This document shows positions 16,105-23,456 of a DNA stretch of 30,662 nucleotides, piece after piece. The first letter of the stretch is position 1. Each line of letters starts with the position of its first letter. This stretch comes from Granulosicoccus sp047634635 (lineage in GTDB: Bacteria; Pseudomonadota; Gammaproteobacteria; Granulosicoccales; Granulosicoccaceae): assembly GCA_047634635.1 (NCBI GenBank), contig JBLIIE010000051.1, positions 1-30,662 of the forward strand. The letters run 5' to 3'. Below the pieces are notes generated by a model. It was not told the DNA's origin, made no database searches, and saw only the letters and a list, made by a program, of their open reading frames with translations. A program made the translations under genes and the position numbers.

Positions 16105-16746
16105 TTACTGCTGTAGCATTCTCAATAATTGAGCTGGATTAAGTGCATCAGCCCCTGCCCCACCCTGGGTAGACAATATCTGACCCGCCACACCCGGCAA
16201 TTCACCATCCAGTTGGTCAGCAACGTCTTGCACAGCAGAATCTTTGTATTGCTGATTTTTTCGCTTGTTTCTAGCTGAGCTAGGGGAGAAGGTGCTCTCA
16301 GGTTCCTCGTATCGCTCGTCCGACTCGCTGCGCCTGACTTTTACCGGTCTAGGTGCTAAGGTCGGTGCCATTACATTCATATTCGGATTAACACTCATTT
16401 TTCTCGAATCAGCATCAGTCGGGGCTATGGTGCTGTAGTTGGTTACCCCGTTGGCATCTTTCCAAGTGAACATTTGAGTACGCTTGGAACCACCGATTTT
16501 TGCAGATATGGACTCACCAGAACCCACGTTAGCCACTTTTGCTACTGCGTCTGCAGCATTCGAGGCATCGTTTTTAACATCGGAGAATATGTTCGCGAAC
16601 TGATTCATGACACCGGATCCGAAGCCTTTCCACATTGCCAGAGGGTCCCCACCCTTAGAATACATACCGTAGGAAAACAGCCCAGCGATAATCACGAATG
16701 GAATTGTTGCTTTGAATAACAGCTTCCCAATCAATTTAAACACCAT
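16105..16746 (-). CDS. Membrane-anchored DUF4124-like protein
   Basis: 213 aa. A basic N-terminus (MVFKLIGKLLFK) and one hydrophobic segment at about 12-29 form an anchor or uncleaved signal. Residues 92-110 (MFTWKDANGVTNYST) resemble the DUF4124 pattern, a short beta motif found in many periplasmic proteins of proteobacteria. The middle (about 125-165) is Pro-, Arg- and Glu-rich and probably disordered; the end is Gln/Leu-rich (PAQLLRMLQQ). Function unknown. It lies head-to-head with rpmE across 175 bp and tail-to-tail with hemW. Confidence 0.65.
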   Translation of the reverse strand: MVFKLIGKLLFKATIPFVIIAGLFSYGMYSKGGDPLAMWKGFGSGVMNQFANIFSDVKNDASNAADAVAKVANVGSGESISAKIGGSKRTQMFTWKDANGVTNYSTIAPTDADSRKMSVNPNMNVMAPTLAPRPVKVRRSESDERYEEPESTFSPSSARNKRKNQQYKDSAVQDVADQLDGELPGVAGQILSTQGGAGADALNPAQLLRMLQQ

Positions 16747-16853
16747 GAGCAGATCCGATTTTCCGATTGAATTATGACTGTTCGAGGACTAGTTTCGTCA
16801 TAAACGACCCGTCACCACTTCATATAACGACATTTTTCATCGAAAACTTGATT

Positions 16854-16886
16854 CTAGGACTTGCAATTAGTTGTTCATAGTCCTAG
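16854..16886. promoter_or_regulatory. Inverted repeat over a candidate rpmE promoter
   Basis: CTAGGACT (16854-16861) and AGTCCTAG (16879-16886) are perfect 8-bp inverted arms with 17 bp between them. A candidate promoter, TTGCAA (16861-16866) and TAGTAT (16884-16889) with a 17-bp spacer, overlaps both arms, so the dyad may be an operator. If transcription starts further upstream it would form an RNA stem instead. Confidence 0.45.
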
Positions 16887-16889
16887 TAT

Positions 16890-16916
16890 CCGGTTCCAAT
16901 TTTTATAACCGGGAGG
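16890..16916 (+). promoter_or_regulatory. Hairpin overlapping the rpmE ribosome-binding site
   Basis: CCGGTT (16890-16895) pairs with AACCGG (16907-16912) across an 11-nt loop, and the right arm runs into the Shine-Dalgarno GGGAGG (16911-16916) of rpmE. In RNA it would partly mask the SD. Autogenous control of L31 through its mRNA leader has been reported in E. coli, which makes this a reasonable candidate for translational control. Confidence 0.4.
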
Positions 16917-16921
16917 TTGCT

Positions 16922-17125
16922 ATGAAACCTGAAATTCATCCCGAATACAAACAAATCACGGTCACTTGCAGCTGCGGCAACACGTTTGAAACGGGTTCTA
17001 CAGCGGGTCGCGATCTGAGTATCGAAGTGTGTTCGGCTTGCCACCCTTTTTACACCGGCAAGCAAAAAGTAATGGATACCGCTGGTCAAGTGGACAAATT
17101 CCGTCGTCGTTACGGCGCGAAATAA
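16922..17125 (+). CDS. rpmE: 50S ribosomal protein L31, zinc-binding type
   Basis: 67-aa ribosomal protein of the large subunit that bridges the subunits. The start ATG at 16922 follows GGGAGG; the frame extends upstream to a GTG but the conserved sequence begins MKPEIHPEY. Cys16 and Cys18 (CSC) with Cys37 and Cys40 (CSAC) form the zinc site of the C+ type L31. HPFYTGKQKVMDTAGQVDKF is the standard C-terminal block. A terminator follows 70 bp downstream. Confidence 0.97.
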   Translation: MKPEIHPEYKQITVTCSCGNTFETGSTAGRDLSIEVCSACHPFYTGKQKVMDTAGQVDKFRRRYGAK

Positions 17126-17136
17126 ATCCTTTTGTA

Positions 17137-17226
17137 GGCCGATTTTTCGGCCGAGCGTGCATTCTTGGTGTCGGTAAAATCCGACCACAGCTTAGGAAAA
17201 AGGCACCCATTGTGGTGCCTTTTTTT
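17137..17226 (+). terminator. rpmE terminator region (two hairpins)
   Basis: First a GGCCGA-TTTT-TCGGCC hairpin (17137-17152) without T-run. Then AAAAAGGCACC (17197-17207), loop CATTGT, and GGTGCCTTTTT (17214-17224), with the T-run reaching 17226: a classical intrinsic terminator, symmetric enough to work in both directions. It lies inside the open frame of the following nuclease gene. Confidence 0.85.
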
Positions 17227-18016
17227 GGTGTCTGCCTGTTATTGGCAAAACCCAGTAATTGCACGCGTCGACCCACCCACTGGTGAAGCAAATCCGGGTG
17301 ATACGAAATCTTACTGCCTGAATTCCGCAAAGTCTGTACCTGTCTCGATTTCAAGGGTGACCGATGGCGATACTGTAGTGCTCAGTGATGGCCGCCGTGT
17401 GCGTTTGATCGGAATAAACACTCTAGAGCTCAATTCAGCGCTTGCCCAAGACAAACACTGGGCGCTGGCTGCCAAAACCGAATTAGAAAAACAAATACAG
17501 ACAAAGCGTGTGTCACTGGTCCCTGGAATTGAAGAATTCGACCGCCATGGCCGCACATTGGCACATCTTCGGCTCGCTGATGGCTCTAGTGCTGCTGAAA
17601 CACTAATTAGCAAAGGGCTTGGACTATCTGTCTCCGTCGGCTTGAACCAGCGCTGTGCTCACCAATATGAGCAAACTGAGCGACTTGCCAGACACGCAAG
17701 ACTCGGTATATGGCAAAAACCGGGAAACTGGCTAAACAGCGGCAAGAAGCTGACAGGCAGTGAGCGGGGCTTCCAGTTAGTAACGTCTACCGTTGTAAAA
17801 ATCAAAGAATTGAAAAACCATACCTCCCTTGAGCTACAGAACGGTCTGCGTGTGACGTTGAATAAACAATTTTTTGCAAGCCCGAACAATACAAGTATCC
17901 AAGCTAAGAATCTTCGAGGGAGACGCATTGAAGTCCGAGGTTGGCTTGGCAAGAAGTCTGGAAAACAAATTCTCACCCTCAGCCATCCAACTAACCTTCG
18001 CGTGCTGCAGTACTGA
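17165..18016 (+). CDS. SNase-like thermonuclease with C-terminal OB-like extension
   Basis: Up to 283 aa from GTG 17165; other starts are TTG 17210, which lies in the loop of the rpmE terminator, and GTG 17228. Residues 17-34 (WCLFLVSACYWQNPVIAR) look like a short signal or membrane segment, so export is likely. The staphylococcal-nuclease fold is clear: RVTDGDTVVL (64-73), RVRLIGINTLE (Arg and Glu equivalents of Arg35 and Glu43 in nuclease A) and DRHGRTLAHLRLADG with the Arg87 equivalent, followed by AAETLISKGLG. The active-site residues thus look conserved. A second domain at about 205-280 (VVKIKELKNHTSLELQNGLRV, GRRIEVRGWL) looks like an OB-type nucleic-acid or ligand-binding fold. The 5'-3' exonuclease gene starts 2 bp after its stop. 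Substrate is inferred only. Confidence 0.8.
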   Translation: MVSVKSDHSLGKRHPLWCLFLVSACYWQNPVIARVDPPTGEANPGDTKSYCLNSAKSVPVSISRVTDGDTVVLSDGRRVRLIGINTLELNSALAQDKHWALAAKTELEKQIQTKRVSLVPGIEEFDRHGRTLAHLRLADGSSAAETLISKGLGLSVSVGLNQRCAHQYEQTERLARHARLGIWQKPGNWLNSGKKLTGSERGFQLVTSTVVKIKELKNHTSLELQNGLRVTLNKQFFASPNNTSIQAKNLRGRRIEVRGWLGKKSGKQILTLSHPTNLRVLQY

Positions 18017-18018
18017 CT

Positions 18019-18921
18019 ATGATGTTTCTGATCGACTCAAGTATTTATATATTCAGAGCATGGCAAACGCTTAATACCGACACTCGTAATCGTTTCGATG
18101 AACCCGACAATGCTGTGCAAGGCTTCACGGAGACCCTGTGCCATATTCTTGAGACCCATAGACCTCAATATTTCGTTTGCGCCTTTGACGAATGCTTTAG
18201 GCAAGGCATCCGCAACAAACTCTACCCAGAGTACAAAGCGGGTCGCCCACCTGCTCCAGCCGACTTAACTCCTCAATTTGCCAAATGCAAACAAGTGGCA
18301 CAAATCCTGGGGCTTCCCACCATTGGCAGCAGCAAAGTGGAAGCTGACGACATAATCGGCCATTTCGCTGGCAAGGCTCAGGCTAAAAAACAACGTATAA
18401 CGATTGTTAGTGGTGACAAAGATCTCGCACAATTCGTCTCCGTTGATGATCTCTACTGGGATCTTGGCAGACGCCCCATCGCAGGCTATGCAGACCTTCA
18501 CAAACGTTTCAAAGTTCGGCCAGAACAAATTGCAGACTGGCTAGCATTAGCCGGTGACAAAAGCGACAACATCCCCGGGGTACCTGGAGTTGGCCCAACA
18601 ACCGCTGCCCGCCTCCTTAATAAATGGGAAAATCTGGATACTCTGCTTGCCAATCTAGGGGAAGTTGCCATGATGAAATTTCGTGGCGCACCAAGAGTCA
18701 GCAGGCTTCTTTACGAAAACAAAACCAACATTGCCTTGGCTCGCTCACTAACCGGCCTGATTCATGACGATGGACTGCCTGACGACATTGATGCTTGTTT
18801 AAGAAAAACACCCAGCAGCGGCAACGTGACTGAAGCTTTAATTGCAATGGGATTTGAAGAACCACTGGCACAGCGAGTTGCAAAGCGTACATGCGTATAC
18901 GATGAGCAAACCTACATCTAA
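18019..18921 (+). CDS. Free-standing 5'-3' exonuclease (PolA N-terminal / ExoIX-like flap endonuclease)
   Basis: 300 aa, homologous to the 5'-nuclease domain of DNA polymerase I without the polymerase. All acidic metal-binding positions visible in the PolA domain appear present: Asp in FLIDSS, Asp in CAFDECF, EADD in SSKVEADDIIGH, GDKD in VSGDKDLAQF, and GDKSDNIPGVPGVGPTTA with the helix-hairpin-helix. The arch basics RNKLYPEYKAGRPPAPADL are present too. It therefore looks active as a flap endonuclease/5'-3' exonuclease in repair or Okazaki-fragment processing. Start could be ATG 18019 or ATG 18022. It is tightly packed between an SNase-like nuclease (2-bp gap) and rluE (20-bp overlap). Confidence 0.9.
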   Translation: MMFLIDSSIYIFRAWQTLNTDTRNRFDEPDNAVQGFTETLCHILETHRPQYFVCAFDECFRQGIRNKLYPEYKAGRPPAPADLTPQFAKCKQVAQILGLPTIGSSKVEADDIIGHFAGKAQAKKQRITIVSGDKDLAQFVSVDDLYWDLGRRPIAGYADLHKRFKVRPEQIADWLALAGDKSDNIPGVPGVGPTTAARLLNKWENLDTLLANLGEVAMMKFRGAPRVSRLLYENKTNIALARSLTGLIHDDGLPDDIDACLRKTPSSGNVTEALIAMGFEEPLAQRVAKRTCVYDEQTYI

Positions 18922-19483
18922 TCCGGCTCTCAGCCTGCTGTTATTCAACAAACCATTTGGTGTCCTGTGCCAGTTTACCGATAACGATGGTCGCGATACG
19001 CTAGCAAACTATATCCGGGAACCTGGCTACTACGCGGCTGGTAGATTAGACAAGGATAGCGAAGGGTTACTCCTTCTCACCAACGACGGTACATTGCAAC
19101 AGCGTATAAGCCATCCTCGCTTCAAACTTCCCAAAACCTACCTAGTTCAAGTGGAAGGCGTTATGACAGACGACGCACTGAAACAATTGCAACAAGGGGT
19201 ACCACTCAATGATGGGCAGGCTCGAGCAGTAAGTGCAGAGCGGACAACTGAGCCAGTGAGTCTGTGGCCTCGAAGCCCCCCCATTAGAGTCAGGCAGGCG
19301 ATTCCTACGAGCTGGATCAACATAACACTCAAAGAAGGCAGGAATCGACAAGTGCGCCGCATGACGGCTGCTGTTAATTTCCCAACGCTCAGACTAATCA
19401 GAACATCGATTGGAGGCTGTAGTGTATGGCCACTCACCCCCGGACAATCTGTTTTCAAAGCACCTGATGATCTAAATGTTTGA
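18902..19483 (+). CDS. rluE: 23S rRNA pseudouridine synthase, RluE type
   Basis: 193 aa from ATG 18902; the frame opens earlier at 18842, but the extra 20 residues are inside the exonuclease gene and unlike the family. RsuA-family signature: LLLFNKPFGVLCQFTD, then AAGRLDKDSEGLLLLTNDG with catalytic Asp50, KTYLVQVEG, and LKEGRNRQVRRMTAAVNFPTLRLIR. No S4 RNA-binding domain precedes it, as expected for RluE, which modifies U2457 of 23S rRNA. It overlaps the exonuclease by 20 bp, suggesting co-translation. Confidence 0.92.
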   Translation: MSKPTSNPALSLLLFNKPFGVLCQFTDNDGRDTLANYIREPGYYAAGRLDKDSEGLLLLTNDGTLQQRISHPRFKLPKTYLVQVEGVMTDDALKQLQQGVPLNDGQARAVSAERTTEPVSLWPRSPPIRVRQAIPTSWINITLKEGRNRQVRRMTAAVNFPTLRLIRTSIGGCSVWPLTPGQSVFKAPDDLNV

Positions 19484-19528
19484 TCACAATATGCGCTTGC
19501 TACGCAGAAGTGTGATGCACGTCAATGC

Positions 19529-19551
19529 AAACACAAAAGCTTTTTGTGTTT
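19529..19551. repeat. AT-rich inverted repeat between rluE and the metalloprotease gene
   Basis: AAACACAAAA-GCT-TTTTGTGTTT, ten perfect pairs with a 3-nt loop. It may serve as a weak terminator for rluE or as an operator for the downstream gene; there is no separate T-run after the stem. Confidence 0.5.
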
Positions 19552-19587
19552 AGAGGTTTAGTCGTCATTCGACTGTAGACTTCCGCG

Positions 19588-21243
19588 ATGGATGTGTTCA
19601 TTAACGGAAATATCTGGAGCAAGTGGTTTAGCAGAGTTGCGCTAGGCGTGACCCTGTTCGTGACGGTATTTAACGCTTTTGCCGGTAATATAAATGTCGA
19701 TAACGCATTCACACCTGCACGCGTAACGTTGGAAAGAAATGGAACTCAGCTAATCATTAGCACTTCCACGGCACAATGGCAGGTACCCTTTGAACGTTTC
19801 TCAATTCTGGGTAACAGCGCATCGATTCAAAGGGCTTTGTATGACATTCCCTATTTTTATCGGGGGCATGTTTTGGGTAAGGAAAACTCATGGGTTCGGA
19901 TAAACAGTGATATTGAACTGCCCCCCTCATCAAAGACTGCTACCGTTGATGTGAACGTTTCAGGCCACATTTTCATCGATGATGCGCTGTTCAAACTGCA
20001 GCATCATGAGAAAACAGGCCACTCATTAGTAGCAATTTCAAACTCTTCCGCAAACACTAACACTCTGAAGGCTGGTCACATATCTCAACAGCAGAATTCT
20101 TCACGGTTGTCGGCTCAACAAGACAAGGTCTTGCCACTGAAAGCCATACAAATCGGAATACTGATCGATAGCCGATATAACGATTTCCACAACGGTGGTG
20201 GGCTGAATGAAGCACTTAAGATAATCAACGGCGTCGATGGACTATTCCAGGACCAGCTTGGGCTTGCGATTATCGTTGAGAGATTTAAATCCGAGGAAGA
20301 CCCACAGACTGATCCATTGCGACACTATTCAGGGAATATGGAGCAAATGCTGAATGAATTTCGGCAAATAAGACGCAGTGATGATGAATTTCCTGCTGAT
20401 CTGGCCCTGGTTCACTTGTTTACCGGCCATAGTGATCCCGACAAGCTGATAGGCGTGAGCTGGATTGACACGGTCTGCCAAGTCGATGGCTACGATCTTA
20501 GTATATCCACGCCCTATCCAAATGGCACGCTGCTAAGCGCCCATGAAATTGCACACAACCTAGGTGCCTTTCACGACGATGACCAGCAGTGTCTAACTGA
20601 CGCGTCAATCACAGGCAGTCAGGTCATGTGGTCAGAATTATCCAATTTCACACAAACTAATTTTTCCAGCTGCAGTCTGGACGCCATGAGACATTCGCTT
20701 TCGTCTTCCTGCGTTCTCGAAAACATTGATATGGCACTCACGGTGAAGACGACTCCCACTTCGTTTTCGTTTGAACAACAGGTAGAGGTATCGGCTATTA
20801 ATTGGGATATCACCAGAACAAGTGGCCAGGTAAGTAGCATCACACGCTTCCCTGAATCAACACAATTGTCGAATCAAGGCGCTGGGTGTGTATTAACGAA
20901 TACCACCATGACCTGCCAGCACGGAAACATCAGTGCCGATTCACAAAGCATTTACTCAGTCACCGCATTACTTGCCAATGCGGGCGCGGCACTGATTAGT
21001 AGTGAATTGTATTTTTCTGACTTCACTGACTCGAACGGATCCGATAACAGAGCTGATGTTCAGGTAAGTCTCACGGAAGAAGCAATAAGCCAAACTCCAC
21101 AACTTACCAATATGGAGATCTCTAATGATGGGGACAATCGAGCGGCGGTCAGTAGTGCTGGGGTTGGCAGTTTCGGTCCGCTAGACATTATCTGGCTGAG
21201 CCTGCTGTGGCGCTTTATTTATCTGAACAAAAGAGCAGTGTAA
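19588..21243 (+). CDS. Secreted reprolysin-like (M12B type) zinc metalloprotease with C-terminal sorting-like tail
   Basis: 551 aa. Signal peptide at about residues 12-32 (hydrophobic, ending FNAFAG). A propeptide-like region follows to about 180, then the protease domain (about 185-380): QIGILIDSRYNDF, the zinc motif HEIAHNLGAFHD (His319, Glu320, His323, His329), a Met347-containing turn (GSQVMWSEL) and FTQTNFSSCS, as in ADAM/reprolysin relatives. Residues about 382-500 resemble a DUF11-type beta domain (ALTVKTTP..., SNQGAGC, DNRADVQVS). The end, VGSFGPLDIIWLSLLWRFIYLNKR, is a Gly-containing motif, a hydrophobic helix and basic residues, which matches the layout of GlyGly-CTERM (rhombosortase) tails. 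Export to the surface is therefore likely. Natural substrate unknown. No SD is obvious; the ATG is the only sensible start. Confidence 0.82.
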   Translation: MDVFINGNIWSKWFSRVALGVTLFVTVFNAFAGNINVDNAFTPARVTLERNGTQLIISTSTAQWQVPFERFSILGNSASIQRALYDIPYFYRGHVLGKENSWVRINSDIELPPSSKTATVDVNVSGHIFIDDALFKLQHHEKTGHSLVAISNSSANTNTLKAGHISQQQNSSRLSAQQDKVLPLKAIQIGILIDSRYNDFHNGGGLNEALKIINGVDGLFQDQLGLAIIVERFKSEEDPQTDPLRHYSGNMEQMLNEFRQIRRSDDEFPADLALVHLFTGHSDPDKLIGVSWIDTVCQVDGYDLSISTPYPNGTLLSAHEIAHNLGAFHDDDQQCLTDASITGSQVMWSELSNFTQTNFSSCSLDAMRHSLSSSCVLENIDMALTVKTTPTSFSFEQQVEVSAINWDITRTSGQVSSITRFPESTQLSNQGAGCVLTNTTMTCQHGNISADSQSIYSVTALLANAGAALISSELYFSDFTDSNGSDNRADVQVSLTEEAISQTPQLTNMEISNDGDNRAAVSSAGVGSFGPLDIIWLSLLWRFIYLNKRAV

Positions 21244-21247
21244 TGCC

Positions 21248-22309
21248 TTAGAAGCTTCGCTCAACAGAGTAGTGCGCGATACTAACCAACGCATCGCGGT
21301 GCTCAGATGGCGGCAGAACCGACAAAGCTGACACCGCAGCATCTGCACTTTCAGAGGCTCGTCTCATTGAGTTTGCTAACGCATCTGTTTGTGCAATAAC
21401 GTCTAATACGGCTGGTAATTGCTCCAACCCACCCGTACGTATTGCATCGGCAATCATTGCGGCCTGATCGACAGAGCCGTCACGCATCGCGTAAATGAGC
21501 GGTAAGGTTGTCTTTCCTTCGCCCAGATCATCGCCAGTGTTTTTGCCCATCGTTTCAGTATCGCTCTGATAATCGAGAACGTCGTCTGCAATCTGAAAAG
21601 CCGTACCTAAATGCATACCGTAGCTGGCCAGGGCCTGTCTTATTTCTGAACCCTGACCCGCCAACACCGCACCCAGCTCAGTAGCCGCCTGAAACAGACG
21701 TGCCGTTTTAGCCTCAATGACATCGATATACTGAGCCTCTGTGATTTCCGGTTCATGAACGTTCAGCAACTGCATGACTTCACCTTCAGCAATGCGATTG
21801 GTCGTGGAGGCGAGAATACTCATCACCTCCAAGCTCTGAACATCTACCATCATCTCGAAGGCTCTAGAGTACAAAAAATCACCCACCAGAACGGCTGCCT
21901 CGTTACCCCACACCGAATTGGCGGTATCCTGACCACGCCGCAGCTCTGACGCATCGACCACATCGTCATGCAGTAACGTTGCAGTATGAATAAACTCGAT
22001 AATGGCCGCCACAGAGACCGGATGCTCAGCCGCAGCTTCAGAAACCTCACAATCGAGTCCACAGGCAGCAGCACTGAGCAACGCCAGCTGAGGTCGAAGG
22101 CGTTTGCCTCCGTTACCAATAATGTAGACAGATAATTGATTGATCAGAACCACGTCTGATGTTAATCGACGTCTGATCAAATTATCTACACGCTCCATGC
22201 CTCCTGCAACAAGCGAACGGCAATCTTCTATGGACAGCGGCATTATGTGAGAAGCGGGGGGATTCGTTGGACTGGAGGATGTTAGGGGATACAGAGCTTT
22301 CAAGTTCAC
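21248..22309 (-). CDS. ispB: Octaprenyl (polyprenyl) diphosphate synthase
   Basis: Trans-polyprenyl synthase building the ubiquinone side chain from FPP and IPP. First Asp-rich motif LLHDDVVDAS (Asp115/116/119), GGKRLRPQL at 67-75, and second motif IADDVLDY (Asp242/243/246) are all present. 353 aa from GTG 22309; starting at ATG 22243 (MPLSIEDC) would give 331 aa, closer to the E. coli length of 323, so the first 22 residues may not be made. It diverges from rplU, the usual arrangement in gammaproteobacteria, with a 413-bp spacer. Confidence 0.94.
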   Translation of the reverse strand: MNLKALYPLTSSSPTNPPASHIMPLSIEDCRSLVAGGMERVDNLIRRRLTSDVVLINQLSVYIIGNGGKRLRPQLALLSAAACGLDCEVSEAAAEHPVSVAAIIEFIHTATLLHDDVVDASELRRGQDTANSVWGNEAAVLVGDFLYSRAFEMMVDVQSLEVMSILASTTNRIAEGEVMQLLNVHEPEITEAQYIDVIEAKTARLFQAATELGAVLAGQGSEIRQALASYGMHLGTAFQIADDVLDYQSDTETMGKNTGDDLGEGKTTLPLIYAMRDGSVDQAAMIADAIRTGGLEQLPAVLDVIAQTDALANSMRRASESADAAVSALSVLPPSEHRDALVSIAHYSVERSF

Positions 22310-22579
22310 GTTCTGCGATCAACCCGGCCGGTTTAATTTATTCATATACCCAGTGGCTCTAGGATACCGCATTGCCTGGCAATATCGGCCATGAATATGA
22401 AGACTATTGCCAATTTTCAGAGTTCCGTAACCAAGTCCGGAAAATAAACAGAAGCTCTGACCACAAATACAGCTTTCACATCTTGGCCGTGCATCACAAC
22501 TTGCAACTCCCCCTGCAACAATTTGGTGCACGCCATCCGAAAAACCGCTGTCATAACACCTCGAACAAGCATTTATTCA

Positions 22580-22636
22580 TAATTGCACAATTAATGCACA
22601 CCATCTGGTTGACGTCCCCAATGAATCGCTGATAAG
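22580..22636 (+). promoter_or_regulatory. Probable rplU promoter with upstream dyad
   Basis: TTGACG (22609-22614) and GATAAG (22631-22636) with a 16-bp spacer form a plausible sigma-70 promoter for rplU-rpmA. A TAATTG-CA-CAATTA dyad at 22580-22593, AT-rich and just upstream of the -35, could be an UP element or a binding site. Confidence 0.5.
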
Positions 22637-22650
22637 CTTGTGGGCTGTCC

Positions 22651-22666
22651 GCGGTTATGGAACCGC
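22651..22666 (+). promoter_or_regulatory. Hairpin in the rplU leader
   Basis: GCGGTT-ATGG-AACCGC, a perfect 6-bp stem in the about 75-nt predicted 5' leader of rplU. It may stabilise the mRNA or be part of ribosomal-protein autoregulation; no known leader class is recognised. Confidence 0.4.
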
Positions 22667-22722
22667 ACATCATGCTCAAGTGCTTAACCAAGCATTAGGC
22701 CAAAGTTTCAGGACCACAAATC

Positions 22723-23037
22723 ATGTACGCGGTAGTCAAAACCGGTGGCAAGCAGTACCGAGTCAGTCAAGGTGACCGTCTCAAAGTAGAAACCATAGAA
22801 GCAGAAGCAGGTGCTGAGGTCAATTTAGACCAAGTGCTCATGCTCGGCAGCGGCGAATCAGTCACTGTTGGCGCGCCTATGATCGAAAACGCTTCTGTTA
22901 GCGCAAAGGTTGTTTCACACGGCCGTGGCGTCAAAGTAAAAATTATCAAATTCCGTCGCCGCAAGCATCATCGCAAGCAGGCTGGACATCGTCAAAACTA
23001 CACGGAATTGGAAATCACTGCCATCAACGCTGGGTAA
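22723..23037 (+). CDS. rplU: 50S ribosomal protein L21
   Basis: 104 aa, standard length. MYAVVKTGGKQYRVSQGDRL at the start and KIIKFRRRKHHRKQAGHRQN at about 68-87 are diagnostic for L21, which binds 23S rRNA in the large subunit. First gene of the rplU-rpmA(-obgE-proB) cluster; rpmA follows after 77 bp. Confidence 0.98.
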   Translation: MYAVVKTGGKQYRVSQGDRLKVETIEAEAGAEVNLDQVLMLGSGESVTVGAPMIENASVSAKVVSHGRGVKVKIIKFRRRKHHRKQAGHRQNYTELEITAINAG

Positions 23038-23114
23038 GTCACCTTAGCGAAAGGTTGCAAGATCGATTTTTTAGTTATTTCCGAATAAAAACAGCTGAAG
23101 AAAGGTAATCAGTC

Positions 23115-23384
23115 ATGGCACATAAGAAAGCAGGTGGTAGTACTCGCAACGGTCGCGATTCAGAATCCAAGCGACTCGGCGTGAAGCGATATGGTGGCGA
23201 AACTGTATTGGCTGGCAACATCATTGTTCGTCAGCGTGGTACTCGTTTTCATTCCGGTGTAAACACAGGCATTGGTAAGGACCACACTATCTTTGCTAAG
23301 ACTGATGGTGTCGTCTCATTTGCTGTCAGAGGCGCCAACAATCGTAAATTTATCGACATCGTTCCGGCTCCTGCCGAGGGCTAA
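23115..23384 (+). CDS. rpmA: 50S ribosomal protein L27
   Basis: 89 aa. MAHKKAGGSTRNGRDSESKR and RQRGTRFHSGVNTGIGKD are hallmarks of L27, whose N-terminal tail reaches the peptidyl transferase centre. No Firmicutes-type cleaved N-terminal extension is present. AGGTAA precedes the ATG. It is followed by a terminator before obgE. Confidence 0.98.
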   Translation: MAHKKAGGSTRNGRDSESKRLGVKRYGGETVLAGNIIVRQRGTRFHSGVNTGIGKDHTIFAKTDGVVSFAVRGANNRKFIDIVPAPAEG

Positions 23385-23411
23385 CGCCTTTCGGCCTATC
23401 CCGGGACGACA

Positions 23412-23436
23412 AAAAACCCGCCTAGTGCGGGTTTTT
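23412..23436 (+). terminator. Intrinsic terminator between rpmA and obgE
   Basis: AAAAACCCGC-CTAGT-GCGGGTTTTT: a GC core with A/T flanks and a T-run, classical form. It lies only 20 bp before the obgE GTG, so obgE depends on read-through or on a promoter in the rpmA region, giving different levels for the ribosomal proteins and the GTPase. Confidence 0.88.
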
Positions 23437-23456
23437 ATTTGCCATGAGAGAACAGC

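Larger units (their letters stand above)
22310..22722. other. 413-bp divergent spacer between ispB and rplU
   Basis: No convincing gene. The ispB-proximal two thirds show only short, poorly coding frames. The rplU-proximal third holds a TAATTG-CA-CAATTA dyad (22580-22593), a promoter and a leader hairpin, described separately. An 86-codon plus-strand frame (22372-22632) crosses the promoter and is judged noncoding. Confidence 0.6.

Noticed and set aside
22372..22632. 86-codon plus-strand ORF upstream of rplU
   Set aside because: Runs through the predicted rplU promoter, has no SD, and its composition (His, Asn, Gln rich) looks like translated spacer.
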